64,000 nucleotides of DNA from Glaciimonas sp. CA11.2 (GTDB lineage Bacteria > Pseudomonadota > Gammaproteobacteria > Burkholderiales > Burkholderiaceae_D). Within the stretch, counting starts at the first letter, position 1. Each line of letters starts with the position of its first letter. The position numbers were made by a program, and so were the translations under genes. The notes under the pieces are model-generated. The model made no database searches. It was not told where the DNA came from and saw only the letters and a list, made by a program, of their open reading frames with translations. The DNA is taken from the NCBI RefSeq assembly GCF_034314045.1, contig NZ_JAVIWL010000001.1, positions 4,154,001 to 4,218,000 of the forward strand, in the 5' to 3' direction. Below, piece by piece: positions 39,080 through 48,205 of the stretch.

Positions 39080-39935
39080 CTTTGACTTTATGGCCTAGCC
39101 AAACAACGACCGGCCGCTCTGGGCGTTTTGCCACGTTTTATGAGGGATCAATTGATTGCTGAGCGCACTGGCGGTGATATTTCGATACAGGCGTGTTCAG
39201 ACGATCCACAGGTGGCAGAACATGCTATTCGTCGCTTGGTTGGATTGGCTTGTGGTATGGTAAAAATTCGTTGAGCCCAAACGGTTTTCGTCAGGGGTTC
39301 AATCTGGTGAAACGCCACGCGATCAAATGGACTTTAAAGACGGAACCATGAAAATCCGGCCTAATAATGGCGCGGCTATGAAGCAATTCGTGTGGGTCGG
39401 TGACGAAGGTCCAAGTTGGATGCGGGACGAAACGTATATGGTCATTCGTTCGACCCGTATCGCGCTGGAGCATTGGGATCGGATGGAGTTAGGATGTCAG
39501 GAGGAAACGGGCGGACGTCATAAATACTCGGGTGCACCGATTGGTAAACAACACGAATTCGATCCAATGGATTTCGATGTCAACGACAATGATGGTAATC
39601 CGGTCAGTGCAGAAAGTGCACATGCACGTCTGGCCGCTCCCGCAAATAACGGCGGTGCAGAGATTCTTCGAAGGGCTTACGCTCACGACAATGGTGTAGC
39701 CAGTATCGCCGAGCCCTGGCCGCCTTGGCGTCAAGCGATGACTTTTGATGCGGGCCTATTATTCCAGTGCTATCAAAGAGATCCAAGGACGGGCTTCACA
39801 AAGATATTTGAAAAAAAGGCTAAACTCGATATGCTGAATCAATTTACGACACATATCGGAGGTGGTTTATTTGCTTGTCCTCCTAGTGCTGAGCAAGGTG
39901 AATATATTGAACAGCGGCTGTTTGAGCAGGTTTAA
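39080..39935 (+). pseudogene. Truncated and frameshifted DyP-type haem peroxidase
   Basis: The C-terminal half of a dye-decolourising peroxidase (EfeB-like) is open at 39327-39935, beginning MDFKDGT and continuing FVWVGDEGPSWMRDETYMV, GAPIGKQHEFDP, LLFQCYQRDPRTGF and FACPPSAEQGEY. Upstream, other frames carry the preceding part: YGLAKQRPAALGVLPRF and GGDISIQACSDDPQVAEHA, with the haem-distal region. That part ends in KIR then TGA (where a Trp codon is expected) and a frameshift. The N-terminal third, including any Tat signal, is missing. The gene should not make active enzyme. Confidence 0.85.
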
Positions 39936-40050
39936 AAAGCCTTGAGTGACACTGCCAGGTTGTTGCGAATGTTTTATCTCTCTGTACTTACTTGGCGGCT
40001 TCAGTGGATGGTGGTCTGCGCACCGCCGAACGCAGCCTTCCGCGGCGCCG

Positions 40051-40980
40051 TTAGGTACCGAATCGGCCTTCAGATTGCGCCCTAAATTCCTTGGGCGTGA
40101 TGCCTTTCATCTCCAGGAATCGACGATTAAAGTTTGCAACATTGTTGAACCCGACTTCGTAGCAAATATTGGTCACATATTGTTCCGAATTCATCAGTAA
40201 CTGACAGGCTTTATTAATGCGAATTTGATTAACAAAGTCAGTGAAACTGTTTCCTGTAGCCTTCCGAAAAAATCGCGAAAACTTGGCGGGGGACATATTT
40301 AATCTGGTCGCCAAAAAATCGGCTGAAATCGGCGTCCGATAGTTTTCCGTAATGTAATTAAATACGGTATTGATTTGTGCCATCGAAGCATCGTCATCGA
40401 ATGACTGCATCTGAGCACTGGACAATAGACGGTAGGAGTTGCTTCTGGCTAAAATGCCAAGCAAATTTAGAAATTCTGCAAACCGATTGACATTCTTCGC
40501 TTCTCGTATTCGGTAAAATACCGGTTCTACCTGCTCGCTCATGTTAAGGAATTCAATGCCGTACTTGGCACGTTCCAGCAAGGGCATTATTTCCCGTAAT
40601 TCAGGGATGTACTTAGCTGCCAGTTCCAGCGGTGTATGACCGAATTGGATCGCCATGTCACGAGAGGGAATGCCCTCTGCGGGAATGTTGGAAGAAATCC
40701 AGTTGTGGGGTAACCTTGGGCCGGTTAGTACCAGATTACCCGGCGCGAAGTCTCCAATATAGTCACCGACAAATAGCTTCCCACTACTTTTAATAATGAA
40801 ATGAAGTTCGTATACATCGTGGTAGTGCCAGCGAATAAGCGGGTCAGGAACGCCATGCTCCAAAAAACGTAAAAACTCACTGAATTCGTGATATTCGAGT
40901 TCCGGGTTACGGGAGGGGAGTTTGGTGTTCAATGCTGTCTCCTTTAGAGCTATTTTAGTTCTGTTTTGCTTTGCATGCAT
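40051..40980 (-). CDS. AraC-family regulator of the polyol operon
   Basis: 309 residues. The cupin-like sensor half contains IRWHYHDVYELHFIIKSSG. The C-terminal AraC domain (TPISADFLATRLNMSPAKFSRFFRKATGNSFTDFVNQ, then VTNICYEVGFNNVANFNRRF) resembles MtlR, the activator of the mannitol/arabitol operon in Pseudomonas. It lies 27 bases behind the SDR gene in the same direction, as the last gene of the polyol operon. Its ATG sits inside the 3' arm of a perfect hairpin (40973-40996), and no strong ribosome binding site is free. Confidence 0.87.
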   Translation of the reverse strand: MHAKQNRTKIALKETALNTKLPSRNPELEYHEFSEFLRFLEHGVPDPLIRWHYHDVYELHFIIKSSGKLFVGDYIGDFAPGNLVLTGPRLPHNWISSNIPAEGIPSRDMAIQFGHTPLELAAKYIPELREIMPLLERAKYGIEFLNMSEQVEPVFYRIREAKNVNRFAEFLNLLGILARSNSYRLLSSAQMQSFDDDASMAQINTVFNYITENYRTPISADFLATRLNMSPAKFSRFFRKATGNSFTDFVNQIRINKACQLLMNSEQYVTNICYEVGFNNVANFNRRFLEMKGITPKEFRAQSEGRFGT

Positions 40981-40996
40981 ACTCTTGTATGCATGC
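40973..40996 (-). promoter_or_regulatory. Hairpin covering the start codon of the AraC-type regulator
   Basis: On the minus strand GCATGCATA, loop CAAGAG, TATGCATGC: a perfect 9-base-pair stem. The regulator's ATG is the second to fourth base of the 3' arm, and the purine-rich loop is the only ribosome-binding-like sequence. It could limit initiation, or it could act as a DNA operator because the arms are inverted repeats. Confidence 0.5.
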
Positions 40997-41007
40997 TTTT
41001 ACGATGT

Positions 41008-41799
41008 TTAACTCATGACATTACCACCATCTACGTTCAGCGTCTGGGCGGTAATATAGGCCGATTCTGCGCTAGCAAGGAAAATGGCGGCACCCGCAAC
41101 TTCTCCCGGATGTCCCATACGACCAAGAGGAACTGCCTGTCCTACGGCTATTTTCTTTTCTCCCAACTTGAGGCCTTCATATCGGGCGAATAAAGCATCA
41201 ACATGACCCCACATTGGCGTGTCTACAACACCCGGTGATATAGCATTCACGCGGATGCCGAAAGGGGCCATCGCCAGTGCGGCAGATTGGGTATAGCTGA
41301 TGACCGCCGCTTTCGTCGCGCAATAATGTGATACCAACGCCTCGCCGCGGCGTCCCGCCTGCGACGCCATATTGATAACCGTTCCCTGCGTGCCAAAGCT
41401 GACCATTTGCGCTAGAATCTTTTGCATGGAGAAGAACATGCCTTTGACATTAACATCAAACAAACGCTGATACATCGCCTCATCCGAGTCAAGCAACGGC
41501 GCCATATCAAACACACCGGCATTATTGAAAAATGTATCCACTGGTCCGAACGTCTGACTGGCACGGTCAATCATTAATGCGACAGAAGTGGACTGTGTGA
41601 CGTCGGTGGATACATAGATCAACCGATCTGAATGCGATGCCATCAATAACGCTAACTCAGCGGATGGTTCGGCAGGTAAATCTGCCACAGTGCAAAGCGC
41701 TCCTTCCTGCAAATAAGCAGCCGCTACTGCAAGTCCAATGCCACCATTTGCGCCAGTGAGTATGGCGTGTTTTTTGTGAAGACGATCAAGGCTTGTCAT
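41008..41799 (-). CDS. SDR-family polyol dehydrogenase
   Basis: 263 residues, classical short-chain dehydrogenase. The NAD-binding motif is TGANGGIG, then NNAG; the active-site Ser in NMASQAG lies 13 residues before the YxxxK motif (YCATK). It most resembles sorbitol (L-iditol 2-) dehydrogenases such as SmoS/PolS that lie in ABC-type polyol operons, and should oxidise glucitol or galactitol to a ketose. The ATG overlaps the stop codon of the upstream dehydrogenase gene. Confidence 0.85.
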   Translation of the reverse strand: MTSLDRLHKKHAILTGANGGIGLAVAAAYLQEGALCTVADLPAEPSAELALLMASHSDRLIYVSTDVTQSTSVALMIDRASQTFGPVDTFFNNAGVFDMAPLLDSDEAMYQRLFDVNVKGMFFSMQKILAQMVSFGTQGTVINMASQAGRRGEALVSHYCATKAAVISYTQSAALAMAPFGIRVNAISPGVVDTPMWGHVDALFARYEGLKLGEKKIAVGQAVPLGRMGHPGEVAGAAIFLASAESAYITAQTLNVDGGNVMS

Positions 41800-43181
41800 T
41801 ATAGATTTCCTTTTATTGAAAGATACGCACGGCGAACGGTTGCTTCAAGCGTCGGGTCTCCTGCGATCGGCCCCCAGAGAAGGGCGTTGCTACAAAATGC
41901 CTGCACACAATCCGTTGCATTAAGAATGTTGGTAACAATCGCTTCACCCATGGCCTGATCTTTATAAGGAAACGCAACTCTCCCTTCAGCCCTCTGTTGG
42001 AGAAAAATCAAAAAAAGTGCCGGCAGCGTGGCAGTACTGTCAAACGGTTGGTTTTGCGCCAGGCGTTCAGCGATGGTTGGCGCAATAAAACCCGGTATTT
42101 TGGCAAAACCATCTGCGGCAACCCGTTCGATCGTATCGTTGATATGAGGATTGCTAAAGCGGTCTAACACTGTATCTCGATACAGGGCCAGATCAATGAT
42201 ACTGGGTGACAAACAAGGAATGACGTCGTTGGTGACATAATCAAAGGCCATCTGCGCGATGGTTTTGTCAGCTAATGCGGCATGAATAGTATCGAATCCT
42301 TTCAGCGCACCTGCCCACGCGATACAACTATGGCTAGCGTTCAGAATACGAATTTTTGCTTCTTCATACGGCAAGACTGAAGACACCATTTCTACGCCGA
42401 CTTTTTCCCATGGCGGCCGACCATTACAGAAATGATCTTCAACGACCCATTGACAGAAATCTTCAGCCATCACAGCACATTGGTCAGGGAAGCCTGTTGC
42501 CGCTTTTACGCGACCCTTTGTTTCAACCGGTGGCTTTGGCGTAATGCGATCAACCATGCCATTCGGGCATGTCGTATTGTCTTGAGCCCAATTGCGTAAT
42601 TCAGATTCGCCGCGACGTTCCAGAAAATCAAACAGGCCGGTTCTGAAATGGTCACCATTGCTGCGAATATTATCGCAACAAAGTAAAGTAATCGGCCCCG
42701 CATCTTCCTCTCGCCGGGCGCGCAATATGCTGCATATCGCACCATAAATTGTCAGTTGCGTGCCTTGCTCAAGATCCGAACGTAAATCTGCATAGGATAG
42801 ATCTAACTGTTGGTGTTGATTCAGGTAATAACCAGCTTCAGTCACGGTGAAGGAAATAATTCTGGTGTCTGGATGGCGGCCCATTGTGACCACGGCATGC
42901 AAATCAGGCGTCCATGGCAAAATATCACTGATAGAACGTATGCGCTCGTAGGAAAATATGCCCGCAGGAGTGACTGTTTCCAGCGTGTATTCGCCACCTT
43001 GTGAATGTAGATCGCTCAGCAACTGGACCATATCGGGCCGAATATTGCCTGCCGCAAGCGTCCATTTTGTTTCGCCGCTATCGATCAGGCGGTTCAGATA
43101 CCACGCTTGATGCGCGCGATGGAATGCGCCGACACCAAGATGCAAAATGCGCTTGATAGATGCAGGATTTGTATGTGACAT
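41799..43181 (-). CDS. dalD: Long-chain mannitol dehydrogenase family, probable D-arabinitol 4-dehydrogenase
   Basis: 460 residues from the ATG at 43181, 11 bases after the ABC ATPase stop; the longer frame to 43313 runs into that gene. The N-terminus is RILHLGVGAFHRAHQAWYLNRL, followed by AAGNIRPDM and GGEYTLETVTPAG, as in DalD. The catalytic lysine lies in VDRITPKPP. It should oxidise D-arabinitol to D-xylulose, and perhaps mannitol to fructose. Substrate preference cannot be fixed from sequence. Confidence 0.82.
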   Translation of the reverse strand: MSHTNPASIKRILHLGVGAFHRAHQAWYLNRLIDSGETKWTLAAGNIRPDMVQLLSDLHSQGGEYTLETVTPAGIFSYERIRSISDILPWTPDLHAVVTMGRHPDTRIISFTVTEAGYYLNQHQQLDLSYADLRSDLEQGTQLTIYGAICSILRARREEDAGPITLLCCDNIRSNGDHFRTGLFDFLERRGESELRNWAQDNTTCPNGMVDRITPKPPVETKGRVKAATGFPDQCAVMAEDFCQWVVEDHFCNGRPPWEKVGVEMVSSVLPYEEAKIRILNASHSCIAWAGALKGFDTIHAALADKTIAQMAFDYVTNDVIPCLSPSIIDLALYRDTVLDRFSNPHINDTIERVAADGFAKIPGFIAPTIAERLAQNQPFDSTATLPALFLIFLQQRAEGRVAFPYKDQAMGEAIVTNILNATDCVQAFCSNALLWGPIAGDPTLEATVRRAYLSIKGNL

Positions 43182-43191
43182 AAGAGAGTGG

Positions 43192-44229
43192 TTAGCGAGC
43201 GGTTGCATGTACTTTTCCTGCGCGATCAAAGATGTGCATATGTTGTTGATCCAAGAGCAGGCTGACATGATCGCCTGCGCTAAGGGATGAGCGCTCATTG
43301 CGCCTTGCGACAATCTGCAAGCCGTTTTCCATCGTCGAATAGATCAGCGTTTCAGCACCGAGTGCTTCGACGACGTCCACCGTGGCCGAATAGCCTTCGC
43401 CCGATACGGTACTCAGTTCAACATACTCGGGGCGGATGCCGACGAATCCGCCTTCTGGCAACGATTGACCAACTTTCGGCGGGTGTGGAAGACCCGAAAG
43501 CGGCAACACGTTCATGCTCGGCGTACCAATGAACTGTGCAACGAATTGATTGGCGGGACGGTCGTACAACTCCAATGGTGAGCCAACCTGTTCAATCAAC
43601 CCGTCGCGTAAAACGACTACGCGGTCAGCTAGCGTCATGGCTTCGACCTGATCATGGGTAACGTAAATCGTGGTGGCGCCCAACTCTCTATGAAGGCGGG
43701 CAATTTCGATACGGGTTTGTCCACGTAAAGCAGCGTCGAGATTTGATAACGGTTCGTCGAATAAAAATACCTTTGGCGCACGTACGATTGCACGGCCGAT
43801 AGCGACCCTTTGCCGTTGTCCGCCGGATAGTGCCTTCGGTGTGCGTTCCAGATACTCGGTCAGGTTGAGGATGCTGGCGGCCTTGTTGACCTTCTCACGG
43901 ATGATCGCTTTGTCGACGCCAGCCAGTTTCAATGCAAACGACATGTTCTCGAAAACGGTCATATGCGGATACAAAGCATAGGATTGGAACACCATCGCCA
44001 AATCGCGTTTGGAAGAGGGTAAATGGGTGATGTCCTTTCCATCAAGTGTCAGGTTGCCGCCATTCACCGGCTCCAGACCCGCAATCAATCGGAGTAAGGT
44101 CGATTTTCCGCAGCCGGATGGGCCAACAAAAACGACAAATTCACCTTTTTGAATCTCTAGATTGATTCCTTTGATGGCGTGATGTGCATCAAAATATTTA
44201 TCGAGATTGTTTAATGTCAGGAAAGCCAT
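43192..44229 (-). CDS. Polyol ABC transporter ATP-binding protein (SmoK/MtlK/UgpC type)
   Basis: 345 residues. Walker [19 protein letters not shown], signature LSGGQRQRVAIGRA and Walker B VFLFDEPLSNLDA are followed by a C-terminal TOBE/MalK-like regulatory domain. This is the CUT1 carbohydrate transporter ATPase type. Its closest context is the Smo/Mtl polyol systems, given the neighbouring permeases and dehydrogenases. Confidence 0.93.
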   Translation of the reverse strand: MAFLTLNNLDKYFDAHHAIKGINLEIQKGEFVVFVGPSGCGKSTLLRLIAGLEPVNGGNLTLDGKDITHLPSSKRDLAMVFQSYALYPHMTVFENMSFALKLAGVDKAIIREKVNKAASILNLTEYLERTPKALSGGQRQRVAIGRAIVRAPKVFLFDEPLSNLDAALRGQTRIEIARLHRELGATTIYVTHDQVEAMTLADRVVVLRDGLIEQVGSPLELYDRPANQFVAQFIGTPSMNVLPLSGLPHPPKVGQSLPEGGFVGIRPEYVELSTVSGEGYSATVDVVEALGAETLIYSTMENGLQIVARRNERSSLSAGDHVSLLLDQQHMHIFDRAGKVHATAR

Positions 44230-44308
44230 GATGGTGTGTCCTTAGAATTTTTTAATAGATTTGCTTTAAATCCATCTGCAACCAACACAATGTGTTGATT
44301 ACGCCAGC

Positions 44309-45184
44309 TTATTTAACAGCGCCAAAGGTCAGGCCTTGCACCAATTGCTTCTGGCAGAACCAGCCAAATACGATGATTGGCCCGATGGCCATCAACGACG
44401 CAGCGGAAAGCTTTGACCAGAATAATCCCTCCGGACTGGAATAGGAGGCAATCAGCGAAGCGAGCGTTCCGGCATTGGCAGCGCCAAGATTAAGCGACCA
44501 GAACGATTCGTTCCATGACAATACAAGGCACAATAAAGCTGTCGAGGCCAGGCCGCCGAGAGCCAGCGGCAAGACGACATAGCGAAACTCCTTGAATATG
44601 CTGGCGCCATCCATGCGTGCCGCTTCTAAAATTTCACGTGGGATTTCTTTGAAATAGGAATACAACATCCAGACCATGATCGGCAGATTTGATAGTGTAA
44701 AAATAATGGTTAATCCCCAACGGGTATCTAGTAATCCAAATTTTTGGTACAGAACATAGATCGGCACCAATACACCGACCGCTGGCAACATCTTGGTGGA
44801 AAGCATCCAGACCAAAATATCTTTGGAGCGCTTGGTCGGTGAGAACGCCATCGAATAGGCAGCTGGTGCGGCAATTAGCAGACCAAGAAGCGTTGATCCC
44901 ACGCTGGTGATGATCGAATTCATTGCGTATAGCAAGTAGTTACTACGCGCCTGAACTTCAATAAAATTTGCTAACGTTGGTGAGAAGAAGAGCTCGGCTG
45001 GAACCGCAATCGCTTGCAGTTCCGTTTTGAACGCCGTTAATCCTAACCAAAAAATCGGAAAAAAAAGCAGCAGGGCGAGTAACCATGCCATGGCAGTACG
45101 GCCGACAAGGGCCACTTTATATGCGCTGGTATACGTTACTGCTGGTGCTGCAATAAGGGGTTTCGCTTTGGTCATTGTTTGCAT
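44309..45184 (-). CDS. Polyol ABC transporter permease (SmoG/MtlG type)
   Basis: 291 residues with six membrane helices, starting MAWLLALLLFFPIFWLG. The EAA loop that docks the ATPase is EAARMDGASIFKEFRYVVLPL, typical of the second CUT1 permease. It lies ten bases after the other permease gene. Confidence 0.93.
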   Translation of the reverse strand: MQTMTKAKPLIAAPAVTYTSAYKVALVGRTAMAWLLALLLFFPIFWLGLTAFKTELQAIAVPAELFFSPTLANFIEVQARSNYLLYAMNSIITSVGSTLLGLLIAAPAAYSMAFSPTKRSKDILVWMLSTKMLPAVGVLVPIYVLYQKFGLLDTRWGLTIIFTLSNLPIMVWMLYSYFKEIPREILEAARMDGASIFKEFRYVVLPLALGGLASTALLCLVLSWNESFWSLNLGAANAGTLASLIASYSSPEGLFWSKLSAASLMAIGPIIVFGWFCQKQLVQGLTFGAVK

Positions 45185-45193
45185 GGCCAGCTC

Positions 45194-46054
45194 CTATTTA
45201 TCTAAGTTCTTGCCGATCAGGCGAATGAAGAAAATGGCTGCGATATTTGCTAGCAATACGGCAAACAAGCCACCAGCAGAAGCCACACCGACATCAAAAC
45301 TAGCGAGTGCCTGTCTGAATATCAAGAAAGCGACGTTGGTCGTCTCGAAGCCTGGACCGCCGCCGGTGGTCGTAAATATTTCTGCAAAAATGGACAGCAA
45401 GAAAATCATCTCAATCATGATCACGACCGCAATTGAACGTCCCAAATGAGGAATGTAAAGGTAACGTAATTGTTGTAAATAATTAGCGCCGTCCATCCGC
45501 GCCGCCTCTAACTGTTCTCGATCCATCGATTGCAAAGCTGTGATGAAGATCAGGCAAGCAAAAGGCAGCCATTGCCAGGCAATCATGAGAATGATGGAAA
45601 AAAGGGGATATTCCGATAGCCAGTCAATTGGAACAAAGCCGAAAAAATGGCTGATCTGTGCAAACAATCCATAAATCGGATTCATCATCATGTTCTTCCA
45701 CATCAGCGCATTGACTGCCGGCATGACGAAGAACGGCGAAATAAGTAACACGCGAACAAATGCTCTGCCCGGAAAGGGCTCATTGATCAGCAACGCTAAC
45801 GCGATGCCAATCACGACCGTGATGCCCATCACCGAGAATAGAAGAGTCAGGGTGTTTTTTACCGCCGGAATAAATGCATCGTCGGTAAAAAAGTAATGGT
45901 AATTGTCGAGTCCGGCAAACGGGTGTACACCCGGCTCGAGCAAGTTATAACGCAATAGTGAGAAATAGATCGTCATCGCGAGAGGGACGATCATCCAGAC
46001 GAACAGAGTCGTCATCGCAGGCGTGAGCAGAAGCCGCGCTGTGAGTCGTTTCAT
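45194..46054 (-). CDS. Polyol ABC transporter permease (SmoF/MtlF type)
   Basis: 286 residues from the ATG at 46054, directly before the first helix (LLLTPAMTTLFVWMIVPLAMTIYFSL); the frame is open to 46090. The EAA loop is EAARMDGANYLQQLRYLYIP. It is the first CUT1 permease, forming the channel with the product of the next gene. Confidence 0.92.
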   Translation of the reverse strand: MKRLTARLLLTPAMTTLFVWMIVPLAMTIYFSLLRYNLLEPGVHPFAGLDNYHYFFTDDAFIPAVKNTLTLLFSVMGITVVIGIALALLINEPFPGRAFVRVLLISPFFVMPAVNALMWKNMMMNPIYGLFAQISHFFGFVPIDWLSEYPLFSIILMIAWQWLPFACLIFITALQSMDREQLEAARMDGANYLQQLRYLYIPHLGRSIAVVIMIEMIFLLSIFAEIFTTTGGGPGFETTNVAFLIFRQALASFDVGVASAGGLFAVLLANIAAIFFIRLIGKNLDK

Positions 46055-46142
46055 GGTGTACTCGCACGTAAAGTCGGAGGCGGCCCGCAATCCATGGCCA
46101 GCCGCCTGCGGTCAATCGGAATAATCCTTCAGTGTTGGAGGA

Positions 46143-47462
46143 TTATTTGTAATAGCCGCTCTTACGCATTTCGCGATCGGCTGCTTGTTGCGAAATTTCC
46201 AGCGCTTTGTCGACCGATTCTTTGCCCAGCAAGGCTGCGCTCAGTTGTTGCCCGGCCATGGCACCAATCGACTGGAACTCAGGGATAGCCGCAAACTGCA
46301 CGCCGACATAAGGCGACTGTGGCAAGGTGCTGTGGTTTGGATCGGCTGAGTAGATCGCTTTCTGTTCCGCTGCTGCAAATTTAGCGACTTTTTGGAATTC
46401 AGGATTGGCGTAAGTGGATTTGCGGGTGCCAGTCGGAACGTTACTCCAACCGGTTTCTTTGGCCACCAAAGCAATATATTCCTTCGACGTTGCCCATCGG
46501 ATAAATTTCTGCGCAGCATCGACGTGTTTGGAGCTCTTTGGTATAGCCAAAGACCATGCCCACAGCCAGTTTGCACCTTTGTCAGTCACTGCGACCGGGG
46601 ATTGAGCAAAGGCCACTTTGTCAGCGACCTTGCTTTGTTTTGGATCGGTAATGAATGAGGCCGCAATCGTGGCGTCGATCCAGATTCCGCATTTACCTTG
46701 ATTGAATAGGGCTAAAATTTCGTTAAAGCTGTTGGAAGATGAGCCTGGAGGTCCATAGTTTTTTAGCAGATCAACGTATAGGGTAACGGCTTTTTTCCAC
46801 GGTTCGCTGGTGAATTGCGGCTTCCACTTCATGTCAAACAATTGTCCGCCAAACGAGTTCGCCATGGTCGTCATAAAGGCCATGTTATCGCCCCAGCCAG
46901 GTTTGCCACGTAAACAAATACCGTACACGCCATTGGCAGGATCATTGATTTTAGCGGCTACCTCACGAATGTGATCCCACGTCGGACGGTCTTCAATGGT
47001 CATTCCTGCCTTTTTGACCAGATCGGAACGATACATAATCATGGAACTTTCACCATAGAATGGCGCGGCATATAGCTTGCCGCCGACTGATAAACCTGTG
47101 CGGATTGAGGGTAAAAGATCGTCGACGTCGTAGCCAGCGTCTGGTTTCAACTCAACGAGCCAGTCTTTTTTACCCCAAATCGGTGCCTCATACATCCCGA
47201 TCGTCATCACATCGAACTGGCCGCTGCCTGTGGCGATATCGGTCGTGACACGTTGGCGCAAAACGGCCTCTTCTAACGTGACCCACTTTAATTTGATATC
47301 AGGATTGGCTTGCTCGAAGAATTTCCCTAGTTTGGCCATCTCGATCATATGACCATTATTGACCGTAGCAACCACCAGATCGACGGCAGACGCATTAATA
47401 GTGGCTGTTGCAGTTGCTGCGAATAGGCTGACGCACAACGCGCTTCTAGCGATGAATTTCAT
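46143..47462 (-). CDS. Polyol ABC transporter substrate-binding protein (SmoE/MtlE type)
   Basis: 439 residues, CUT1 family solute-binding protein. The signal peptide covers about 1-25 (LCVSLFAATATATINASA). The mature protein shows FDVMTIGMYEAPIWGKKDWLV and MYRSDLVKKAGM, as in sorbitol/mannitol-binding proteins. It is the first gene of the operon, followed by two permeases, an ATPase, two dehydrogenases and the regulator. No sugar kinase (xylulokinase or fructokinase) is in the operon. Confidence 0.92.
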   Translation of the reverse strand: MKFIARSALCVSLFAATATATINASAVDLVVATVNNGHMIEMAKLGKFFEQANPDIKLKWVTLEEAVLRQRVTTDIATGSGQFDVMTIGMYEAPIWGKKDWLVELKPDAGYDVDDLLPSIRTGLSVGGKLYAAPFYGESSMIMYRSDLVKKAGMTIEDRPTWDHIREVAAKINDPANGVYGICLRGKPGWGDNMAFMTTMANSFGGQLFDMKWKPQFTSEPWKKAVTLYVDLLKNYGPPGSSSNSFNEILALFNQGKCGIWIDATIAASFITDPKQSKVADKVAFAQSPVAVTDKGANWLWAWSLAIPKSSKHVDAAQKFIRWATSKEYIALVAKETGWSNVPTGTRKSTYANPEFQKVAKFAAAEQKAIYSADPNHSTLPQSPYVGVQFAAIPEFQSIGAMAGQQLSAALLGKESVDKALEISQQAADREMRKSGYYK

Positions 47463-48089
47463 ACTTGTCTCCGTTTTGATTTATTTTTGGGTACTGGGAT
47501 GATATTAGCACTCAGTTCTGATACGCCTTGATACTATAAGGTCAAAGCCCGATACTTTTTTGCGAGTATTAATATCGGAAGAACATAATTAGCAGCATTA
47601 GTTGTGATGTTTTTAACAGCTTTGGCTGAATCGGATGCGCTTTTGAATAACAGCCGAAGTCGCTGTGTCTATGAAGCTCTGAGGACGGAGGAAGTAATTT
47701 TTATTATTGACTGTCGATTGTTATCAATCGTATCGTTTGGTCGGGTTTTCGTTTCTGGTGACGAGCACTAGCCCTCAACCAAGTAGATGCAAACGATGCA
47801 TTGATTAAATCACGTAGCGTCGTCATTTTAAAGATCCGTGAAAAAGAGCGACCGTTTTGTTGTCACTTACAATTAATGTTAAAAATTGTTTTAAATAATC
47901 TCTCGTAACACCGGTTTGTGGAGACATTATTTGCAGAATAAAGTATCGATTAAAGCCGGGCTTCTTTTCATGATTTTGTCGAACTGCGCATTGAGATTTG
48001 GTATCCAAATTTGATGCCAAAAATAAATATCACATAATTGTAAAATTGTTTTGCGCTGCGACATAGTTTGCGTGTACTATGCGTGTCTT
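47463..48089 (-). promoter_or_regulatory. Control region of the polyol operon (gene-free)
   Basis: No gene. Three copies of GATAC lie at 47520, 47530 and 47551, that is 10 and 21 bases apart, on one face of the helix about 60 to 90 bases upstream of the binding-protein start. They may be AraC-regulator half-sites. A possible -35 TTGACC reads toward the operon (about 47540-47545). The tRNA-Pro copy 2 promoter (48051-48080) is at the other end. Confidence 0.45.
48051..48080 (+). promoter_or_regulatory. Promoter of tRNA-Pro copy 2
   Basis: TTGCGC, an 18-base spacer, then TACTAT, ending 9 bases before the tRNA. It is unrelated in sequence to the promoter of copy 1. Confidence 0.5.
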
Positions 48090-48166
48090 CGGAGTGTAGC
48101 GCAGCCCGGTAGCGCACCTGGTTTGGGACCAGGGGGTCCAAGGTTCGAATCCTTGTACTCCGACCA
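48090..48166 (+). tRNA. tRNA-Pro(TGG), copy 2
   Basis: Every base equals the gene at 26710-26786, including the encoded CCA and anticodon UGG. The sequence match extends only a few bases upstream (TCTT) and stops at the CCA end, so the two copies have different promoters and terminators. Confidence 0.97.
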
Positions 48167-48174
48167 TATTGAAT

Positions 48175-48205
48175 AAAAAAGGCCTGTCTTTGACAGGCCT
48201 TTTTT
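48175..48205 (+). terminator. Terminator after tRNA-Pro copy 2
   Basis: GGCCTGTC pairs with GACAGGCC within A- and T-rich flanks, followed by TTTTTT. Confidence 0.9.
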
